From an uncultured Solobacterium sp. (GTDB lineage: Bacteria > Bacillota_I > Bacilli_A > Erysipelotrichales > Erysipelotrichaceae): DNA of 10,613 nucleotides. Below the pieces are notes generated by a model. That model was not told the DNA's origin, made no database searches, and was given only the letters and a program-made list of their open reading frames with translations. Below, piece by piece: positions 6,516 to 10,613 of the stretch. A program made the position numbers and the translations under genes. Location: assembly GCA_900554555.1 (NCBI GenBank), contig USIC01000009.1, positions 1-10,613 on the forward strand, written 5' to 3'. Within the stretch, counting starts at the first letter, position 1. Each line of letters opens with the position of its first letter.

Positions 6516-7094
6516 TTAGTTTGTTTCGATCTCAATAAAAGACTGTTTTACTTCGGTTAGTTCTTTTAACTTTTTCTCTAAGACACTTGAATCCATTCCG
6601 TTTTGAACCGCAATTTCATAATACTTATCAAATTCAGGATGATTATTCTGTTTTACTACTGCTAGAATTTCCGCAAAGAATCCCCAAACATTGTTATAAC
6701 TTCTTGTGGAACTATAGTCTTCTCTTTTTGGCATCCATTGTAATTTAATAAAGAATTTGTATAGAATTTTACTCCAAGTTTCTTCATCATCGTCATAACA
6801 GAAAAACTTCGCTTCAAGCAGGCTCCCAAAACGTCTATCCCAGAATTTTACAGTATCAGGTAAGTACCAAGTATTACGCGTATCTCTACAAATCATTTCA
6901 ATTGCGATTTGTTCTAGTATTACACTTGGATCACCACCAGCACAACTATAACTTCCAGCCACCATGCTTTGAGCTGCCTCTTCCTTTAATTCTTCATAGG
7001 CTGTTTTGCTATCTAGTAAAGCCATCGCAATTTTTGCACGGTCACCAAATGCTTTCCCTGCACTCAACATCCGATATTTCTCAAGTTCGCTCAT
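6516..7094 (-). CDS. Conserved-looking protein of unknown function, 192 residues
   Basis: I do not recognise this protein. It is soluble and mostly helical in character, with no signal peptide or membrane segment. Visible features are a short glycine/cysteine-containing segment SYSCAGGDPS (48-57), an aromatic-rich centre (NTWYLPDTVKFWDRRFG, 74-90), an acidic DDDEE (101-105) and a charged C-terminal helix (VLEKKLKELTEVKQ, 171-184). The start is well supported by AGGAGG 4 nt before the ATG. It lies 54 nt downstream of the XRE regulator on the same strand with no terminator between, so the two are probably co-transcribed and may be functionally linked. The convergent glycosyltransferase gene ends across the shared terminator. 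Confidence 0.8.
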   Translation of the reverse strand: MSELEKYRMLSAGKAFGDRAKIAMALLDSKTAYEELKEEAAQSMVAGSYSCAGGDPSVILEQIAIEMICRDTRNTWYLPDTVKFWDRRFGSLLEAKFFCYDDDEETWSKILYKFFIKLQWMPKREDYSSTRSYNNVWGFFAEILAVVKQNNHPEFDKYYEIAVQNGMDSSVLEKKLKELTEVKQSFIEIETN

Positions 7095-7148
7095 ACTTCC
7101 TCCTAGATCTCTTTCTACTCTTTTTGTGTGTTCTTATTACCAATAGAA

Positions 7149-7745
7149 TTATCTTGTTAATTTACGATTCATATACTTAGGATTGACAAGAAAGATATAT
7201 ACAGATGTATTTATGATTATCAATAATGTAGACCATAAACCTATATGTAAATTATAACCCAAAACAAACACAACAGTTTGGATTAAACAATACAATGATT
7301 CAATCTTTGTGTTCTTCGCTCTTTGTTTTAGATCTTTTTCATATCGATGATTACTTGCCATCCATATCGAACATGCAAGCAATGGGAATAATTTCATAAT
7401 CATCTCTAACACGATTGTATTAGAATCTCCCCATGGATAGATACATGCATTTAAAAAGGCAGCCTGAAAAATGATTGCAAGACGAGTTAAATTTGCATGC
7501 AGTATTTTATTGTTCTCTTTTATCTTTGGTGAATCTTCATCACTTTCATACGAATCCATTAAAAGATAGTCTGTTGTGACACCAAATAACTTACTCAGTT
7601 GAACAATATTATCTGCATCTGGTAAAGCTGTACCATTTTCCCAACGTGAAACTGCTTGGCGCGATATATTAACTTGCCCTGCTAGTTCTTCTTGAGACAT
7701 CCCCTTTGACTTACGTAGGGTTCTAATCTTCTCTGAGACGTTCAT
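7149..7745 (-). CDS. Membrane-anchored XRE-family transcriptional regulator
   Basis: Residues 1-62 form a Cro/C1-type helix-turn-helix domain: IRTLRKSKGMSQEELAGQ leads into the recognition segment ISRQAVSRWENG (27-38), followed by LPDADNIVQLSKLFGVTTDYLL. A short acidic linker (64-77) is followed by about four hydrophobic segments (roughly 87-104, 111-130, 151-168 and 168-187), so the DNA-binding domain is held at the inner face of the membrane. This layout is common in Bacillota; some members respond to envelope stress, but no ligand can be inferred here. GAGGGG lies about 10 nt before the ATG. An inverted repeat between two candidate promoters upstream could be its own operator. It is followed by the 192-residue unknown gene. 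Confidence 0.9.
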   Translation of the reverse strand: MNVSEKIRTLRKSKGMSQEELAGQVNISRQAVSRWENGTALPDADNIVQLSKLFGVTTDYLLMDSYESDEDSPKIKENNKILHANLTRLAIIFQAAFLNACIYPWGDSNTIVLEMIMKLFPLLACSIWMASNHRYEKDLKQRAKNTKIESLYCLIQTVVFVLGYNLHIGLWSTLLIIINTSVYIFLVNPKYMNRKLTR

Positions 7746-7780
7746 TTGTGATTTTCCCCTCTCTTTTACAACTTCATTCT

Positions 7781-7810
7781 ATTATCCTTATCAATTCACT
7801 TCCATCACAA
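7781..7810 (-). promoter_or_regulatory. Candidate proximal promoter of the XRE gene
   Basis: The minus strand has TTGTGA (7810-7805), an 18-bp spacer and GATAAT (7786-7781). The start would be near 7774, about 28 nt upstream of the ATG at 7745. Confidence 0.4.
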
Positions 7811-7817
7811 GAACTTT

Positions 7818-7838
7818 ACATATACGCAACATATGTTT
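7818..7838. repeat. Inverted repeat upstream of the XRE gene
   Basis: ACATAT (7818-7823) and ATATGT (7831-7836) are inverted across 7 nt, and AACATATGTT (7829-7838) is itself a perfect 10-bp palindrome. It lies just upstream of the proximal -35 and downstream of the distal -10, a fitting place for an autoregulatory operator. The base composition is AT-rich, which raises the odds of chance. Confidence 0.35.
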
Positions 7839-7881
7839 ACATTTATCTTTTAAACTATTGAGATGGCCATTCTTTATTCAA

Positions 7882-7890
7882 ATTATATCA
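7882..7890 (-). promoter_or_regulatory. Candidate distal extended -10 promoter of the XRE gene
   Basis: The minus strand reads TGATATAAT, a perfect extended -10, but with no convincing -35. It would give a leader of about 130 nt. Apart from this, the other promoter and the inverted repeat, I see nothing in the 7746-7930 intergenic stretch. Confidence 0.4.
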
Positions 7891-7930
7891 TTTTCTATCA
7901 ACTATCTTTAGAGGAAAACCAACAACGCAT

Positions 7931-7961
7931 ATAAAAACCAAGCCAGAACATCTAGCTTGGT
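7931..7961 (-). terminator. Rho-independent terminator of the hprK operon
   Basis: On the minus strand ACCAAGCTAGA pairs with TCTGGCTTGGT around a TGT loop (11 pairs with one T-G wobble), followed by TTTTAT. It begins 7 nt after the stop codon of the Lgt-HAD fusion gene. Confidence 0.9.
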
Positions 7962-7967
7962 ATGTTT

Positions 7968-9341
7968 TTATAACTTTTCGTAAGTCCAACCGTGTGTCTC
8001 TTTTAAGATCTCTTTTAGTTCAGATAAATCTCCGATAATCGCATTTGGTTGTGCAGATTCTAATTCTCCAAGTTTTAACTTGTCACGTTCATCTGCTGTT
8101 GGATCATTACGCTTTGGATAGAAACCAATCGCATAACATCCTGCTGCCTTAGCTGCTAAGATATCTGACTTACTATCACCGATATAGATACAGTTATCAT
8201 GACCTTCCTTTAATCTCTTACATGCATATAGGATACCTGCAGGAGAAGGTTTTGCCTTTTCATATTGGTCACGACCAACCACTACATCAAAGTATGATAA
8301 CTTAAACTGTCTTAACCATGAATCACAAGATTCTGTTAAACGTGAAGATACAATACCCAACTTATAACCATCTTCCCACAAGTCATGTAAGACTTCTTCT
8401 GTATGTGGGAATAGTGTTACGTCATTGGACCATGAGAATGAGCCTTGGTATGTACGGTACTCTTCAGCTAACTTGGCATCATCCTGTTCAGGGAAGAATT
8501 CCTTAAAGGAAGTACGTAAAGGTTGAATGAATACCTTTCTTTGTTTATCAATCGTAAAGTTTTTGATGTTGCTGTATTTTTTGAAGAAGTATCCAAAGCA
8601 CAACAATACCATACGACGACTATCCATCAGCGTTCCATCTAAGTCAAATAAGATAACTGGCTTATCTAATGGATGTGTATGGAGATAAATATAACCAAGT
8701 AAGGCAACCACTACACAAAGACCCGCCATGATGACATCATGTGTACCACGTACATCCCACTTGAATACGGTAGCCAAGAATGAAATTAAGCCAAACCACA
8801 TAAATGTAGTAGCAGATGTTTCACCACGTCTTCTACCGTCACGATAACGGTGAATTTCAAACCAGATAATCAAGAAGCCAATAAAGTCTAGTGCGATTAC
8901 AAACCATAATGTATGTGCAGCCATTGCACGACCAATTCTTGTAATCGTAATCATCAACATCGCAAGTGGTGCTGTCATATCTAGTGTACGACGCCAACTC
9001 ATATAGTGTTCACGCGTATAAATCCATGTGCCTAACGCTACACCAATCAATCCACCAGTCGCATCATAACCACCGTCAGTAATCAAGAAGATGTATGGTG
9101 TATATTTCATATATTCAGAAAGATTACCTAATACCCAGAATAAACGGCTAAAGATAAAGCCACCAGCAGCACAGAATAAGAATAATTCAACTGCTACGAT
9201 ACGTTTATAACCATGTTTCTTATTTTCTTTCAATAAGAATATAAATACTACGATTGCTGTGAATATCGCTGCTACAAGATATGTTGGAATGCGGAAATTC
9301 CCTATCTTCAATAAAGTTATATCATCGGGGAAAAATGTCAT
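7968..9341 (-). CDS. Degenerate Lgt-like membrane domain fused to PpaX-like HAD phosphatase
   Basis: Numbering is from the ATG at 9341 (457 residues). Residues 1-222 follow the prolipoprotein diacylglyceryl transferase fold with about seven membrane helices: the N-terminal PDDITLLKIGNFRIPTYL, SRLFWVL and the GGLIG loop. The key Lgt parts are altered. The FHGG histidine is T95, RIGN is RIGR (R135 kept, R138 replacing Asn), and the ~50-residue arm with the NGE signature is missing. Activity as Lgt is therefore unlikely. Residues 227-450 are a complete HAD-IA phosphatase: FDLDGT (D233, D235), VSS (331-333), K364 in KAKPSP and GDSKSD (388-393), closest in feel to PpaX pyrophosphatase. B. subtilis has hprK, lgt and ppaX as neighbouring separate genes. 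With Lgt topology the HAD domain faces the cytoplasm. The start is chosen over the ATG at 9350 by ribosome-site spacing. Confidence 0.9.
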   Translation of the reverse strand: MTFFPDDITLLKIGNFRIPTYLVAAIFTAIVVFIFLLKENKKHGYKRIVAVELFLFCAAGGFIFSRLFWVLGNLSEYMKYTPYIFLITDGGYDATGGLIGVALGTWIYTREHYMSWRRTLDMTAPLAMLMITITRIGRAMAAHTLWFVIALDFIGFLIIWFEIHRYRDGRRRGETSATTFMWFGLISFLATVFKWDVRGTHDVIMAGLCVVVALLGYIYLHTHPLDKPVILFDLDGTLMDSRRMVLLCFGYFFKKYSNIKNFTIDKQRKVFIQPLRTSFKEFFPEQDDAKLAEEYRTYQGSFSWSNDVTLFPHTEEVLHDLWEDGYKLGIVSSRLTESCDSWLRQFKLSYFDVVVGRDQYEKAKPSPAGILYACKRLKEGHDNCIYIGDSKSDILAAKAAGCYAIGFYPKRNDPTADERDKLKLGELESAQPNAIIGDLSELKEILKETHGWTYEKL

Positions 9342-9342
9342 T

Positions 9343-10287
9343 TTATTCATCCTTTCCTACAAAACGAGAAAATCGTTCGTTGATTTCGGCAGCTCCACTA
9401 TAGCCTGCCTCTTGCAATCTAAAGTTTCTAACCGCTGATTCAACTAAGATAAAGGTATTACGACCTGCACTAACTGGAATCACAATTGTTGGCACAAGAA
9501 CACCGAGAATCTTTGTATAGCGTTGTGTTTCATCACCGATACGGTTATATTCCGCATCTCTTTCAAATGGTACCATGCGTATAACAAGTTTTACTTCCGC
9601 ACGATCTGCGACTGCAGAAGCACCAAACATCTTTTCAACGTTAATCACACCGATACCACGGATTTCTAGTAAGCCCTTTGTGATTACTGGTGCGTGTCCA
9701 AAAATACTATTTTGAATATGTTGTACATCCACACGGTCATCCGAGATAAGTACCTGGCCATCACGAATCAGGTCTAGAGCAGTTTCAGATTTACCCATGC
9801 CACTCTCACCAAGAATCATGACACCTAAGCCATATACTGACATTAAAACACCAGACATTGTATCGATAGGTGCTAACTTTTCATCTAAGAATGTGATTAA
9901 ATCTGCAGTTAAGCGGTATGTCTCTAGATTTGTACGCAACACAGGGAAGTTGTTATGTATTGCGACTTCTCTTAGTATAGGTGGAATCTCATTTCCACTC
10001 GTAATAATAATACATGGAGTTAGACCATCCATTAAGAATTGGAATCTAGATCTTTGATCATCCTCGCTCATCGTACGAATAAACTCAGATTCTTTATTAC
10101 CGATGATAACGATACGACGAGGTTCCGTACTCTTAAACACACCGGCAAGTTCAAACCCAGGGCGATTTAAGTCCTGAATAACTGTCCATCTATTTAAAGA
10201 AGAATCATCTCCTGTTAGTTGTTCTAACTGGAAGAAAGATACAATATCACGAATTCCTACTTTTTTATCATAAGTTTTTTCTGACAT
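9343..10287 (-). CDS. hprK: HPr kinase/phosphorylase
   Basis: HprK/P phosphorylates HPr at Ser46, the signal for carbon catabolite repression in Bacillota, and reverses it by phosphorolysis that yields pyrophosphate. The 314 residues match the usual length. The N-terminal domain spans about 1-135. The C-terminal kinase domain has Walker A GESGMGKS (160-167), ISDDRVDV (181-188, the Asp pair D183/D184), the K/P signature LLEIRGIGVINV (206-217) and AGRN (274-277) before the C-terminal helix. Two positions differ from Bacillus and Lactobacillus enzymes as I recall them: the His of the xHGVL motif before the Walker A is S145, and PVRPGRN is PVSAGRN. The start at 10287 has GGAGG 5 nt upstream; the TTG and ATG further upstream would lie on or before that site. 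The fused Lgt-PpaX gene follows one base after the stop. Confidence 0.94.
   Translation of the reverse strand: MSEKTYDKKVGIRDIVSFFQLEQLTGDDSSLNRWTVIQDLNRPGFELAGVFKSTEPRRIVIIGNKESEFIRTMSEDDQRSRFQFLMDGLTPCIIITSGNEIPPILREVAIHNNFPVLRTNLETYRLTADLITFLDEKLAPIDTMSGVLMSVYGLGVMILGESGMGKSETALDLIRDGQVLISDDRVDVQHIQNSIFGHAPVITKGLLEIRGIGVINVEKMFGASAVADRAEVKLVIRMVPFERDAEYNRIGDETQRYTKILGVLVPTIVIPVSAGRNTFILVESAVRNFRLQEAGYSGAAEINERFSRFVGKDE
9350..9357 (-). promoter_or_regulatory. Ribosome binding site that fixes the Lgt-HAD fusion start
   Basis: GGAAAGGA lies directly against the first in-frame ATG (9350), which leaves no spacer, but 8 nt before the second ATG (9341). The second start also sits one base after the hprK TAA (TAA-A-ATG), a normal coupled arrangement, so 9341 is preferred. 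Confidence 0.6.
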
Positions 10288-10292
10288 ATCGT

Positions 10293-10297
10293 CCTCC
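10293..10297 (-). promoter_or_regulatory. Ribosome binding site that fixes the hprK start
   Basis: GGAGG with a 5-nt spacer before the ATG at 10287. The alternative starts at 10302 (TTG) and 10299 (ATG) precede or overlap this site and are unlikely. Confidence 0.75.
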
Positions 10298-10310
10298 ATC
10301 AATACTACTT

Positions 10311-10339
10311 ATTATAACATGACTTATAAATCATGTAGA
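10311..10339 (-). promoter_or_regulatory. hprK promoter
   Basis: The minus strand has TCTACA (10339-10334, 4/6), an exact 17-bp spacer and a perfect TATAAT (10316-10311) preceded by TGT, an extended -10. The start would be near 10304, giving a leader of about 17 nt with the GGAGG site. Confidence 0.75.
10317..10336. promoter_or_regulatory. 20-bp palindrome in the hprK promoter spacer, probable operator
   Basis: ACATGA-C-TTATAA-A-TCATGT is a palindrome in which only one symmetric pair fails (18 of 20 bases). It starts at the base next to the -10 and runs into the -35, filling the spacer. A protein bound here would block RNA polymerase. No candidate regulator is encoded next to it. Confidence 0.55.
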
Positions 10340-10411
10340 TATGTTAGTTTTATACAAACATATACATCTATAACCACCAAAATCCCTCAAATAGCCCCTA
10401 AAAGTAACCAT
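10331..10411 (-). CDS. Candidate 26-residue small ORF upstream of hprK
   Basis: ATG at 10411 with AAGGAG 6 nt upstream opens a frame of 26 codons ending in TGA at 10331-10333, inside the hprK promoter palindrome. The peptide begins MVTFRGYLRDFGGY and is basic and aromatic with two cysteines. It has no clear promoter of its own, and the use of AGG twice in the first nine codons is not typical of the neighbours. It may be a real small gene, an upstream regulatory ORF, or chance. Confidence 0.3.
   Translation of the reverse strand: MVTFRGYLRDFGGYRCICLYKTNIST
10334..10367. repeat. Imperfect inverted repeat upstream of the hprK promoter
   Basis: ATATGTT (10339-10345) and AACATAT (10357-10363) are inverted across 11 nt, and the arms extend to ATGTA and TACAT with one unpaired base, about 12 bp in all. 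It overlaps the hprK -35 and the small ORF. There is no T-run, so it is not a terminator. The sequence is AT-rich and the significance is uncertain. Confidence 0.35.
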
Positions 10412-10574
10412 GATTTACTCCTTAAACGGGTCATAGTACATTTCTTTCATATGTAGAATTTAGGTATATACTGTAACTTGTTTATTCTTTTAAATTGGCA
10501 TGCGTTATGATAGTTGCGTTTTTCAACATATCTTGTGTAATGTAATCTATTTTAAATCTAAAGAAATTATTAAT

Positions 10575-10603
10575 TTGTTATTATCAATTCGAGATTATAT
10601 AAT
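10575..10603 (+). promoter_or_regulatory. Strong sigma-A-type promoter reading out of the window
   Basis: TTGTTA (10575-10580), an exact 17-bp spacer and a perfect TATAAT (10598-10603). The start would fall near 10610, so the transcribed gene lies beyond the window and is divergent from hprK. In the remaining intergenic stretch, 10412-10574, I see no gene or clear signal. Confidence 0.65.
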
Positions 10604-10613
10604 AAGGCGTTGG

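Noticed and set aside
8640..8690. Possibility that the Lgt and HAD parts are two genes joined by a missed stop or frameshift
   Set aside because: The frame is continuous through the junction, and I see no ribosome site and ATG pair placed to start a separate HAD protein just before the DLDGT motif.
10288..10302. Longer hprK product starting at TTG 10302 or ATG 10299
   Set aside because: These codons precede or overlap the GGAGG site that serves the ATG at 10287.
7818..10367. Similarity between the AT-rich repeats upstream of the XRE gene and of hprK (shared GTATATGT)
   Set aside because: The shared stretch is only 8 bases in AT-rich DNA and the repeat geometry differs, so a common operator is not supported.
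10511..10530. GTTG-CAAC mini-hairpin in the right intergenic region
   Set aside because: Only four pairs, with no T-run and no adjacent gene end; well within chance for this composition.
1..10613. CRISPR arrays, tRNA or rRNA genes, insertion sequences, riboswitches and catabolite-responsive elements
   Set aside because: I saw no regularly spaced repeats, cloverleaf-like genes, transposase frames, conserved riboswitch cores or convincing cre site.

Overview
The window is chromosomal DNA of an AT-rich Gram-positive bacterium. The neighbourhoods rapZ-yvcK-whiA and hprK-lgt-ppaX (the latter here as hprK plus one fused gene) are characteristic of Bacillota. Several divergent motifs (GGGHG in YvcK, DNYP in RapZ, a fused Lgt/PpaX) suggest an Erysipelotrichia-like lineage; that placement is an inference with low to moderate confidence. 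There are no rRNA or tRNA genes, CRISPR arrays, insertion sequences or phage genes.

Layout from left to right. Positions 1-53 hold the first codons of a minus-strand gene that leaves the window. Positions 104-5001 are a tight six-gene minus-strand operon, read right to left: rapZ, yvcK, whiA, a 95-residue membrane protein, a DUF2156/LPG-synthase-C protein and an Eis-like GNAT acetyltransferase, closed by a hairpin terminator at 104-131. Its gene junctions overlap or nearly touch (14 bp, 1 bp, 8 bp, 4-nt gap, 4 bp), so translational coupling is likely. Divergent from rapZ is a plus-strand GT2 glycosyltransferase (5134-6456). Its C-terminal ~120 residues look like a MarR-type winged helix. It ends at a probably bidirectional terminator (6467-6506). 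Next, on the minus strand, are a membrane-anchored XRE regulator (7149-7745) and a 192-residue protein of unknown function (6516-7094), probably co-transcribed. The last block is hprK (9343-10287) followed by a gene (7968-9341) coding for a degenerate Lgt-like membrane domain fused to a PpaX-like HAD phosphatase, with its own terminator (7931-7961). From 10288 to 10613 there is an hprK promoter with a near-perfect 20-bp palindrome in its spacer, a candidate 26-codon ORF, and a strong plus-strand promoter that fires out of the window.

How the genes may work together. HprK/P phosphorylates HPr on Ser46 and dephosphorylates it by phosphorolysis, releasing pyrophosphate. In Bacillus subtilis PpaX removes that pyrophosphate, and hprK, lgt and ppaX are adjacent separate genes. 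Here the lgt and ppaX equivalents are one reading frame, and the Lgt half has lost residues needed for lipoprotein diacylglyceryl transfer. The simplest reading is that the Lgt fold now tethers a pyrophosphatase to the membrane. RapZ, YvcK and WhiA link nutrient state to envelope synthesis and division. The appended DUF2156 and GNAT genes and the divergent glycosyltransferase add envelope- or acyl-transfer-related functions.

The points most worth following are the Lgt-PpaX fusion, the GT2-winged-helix fusion with a 22-bp palindrome in its divergent promoter region, and the palindrome in the hprK promoter.
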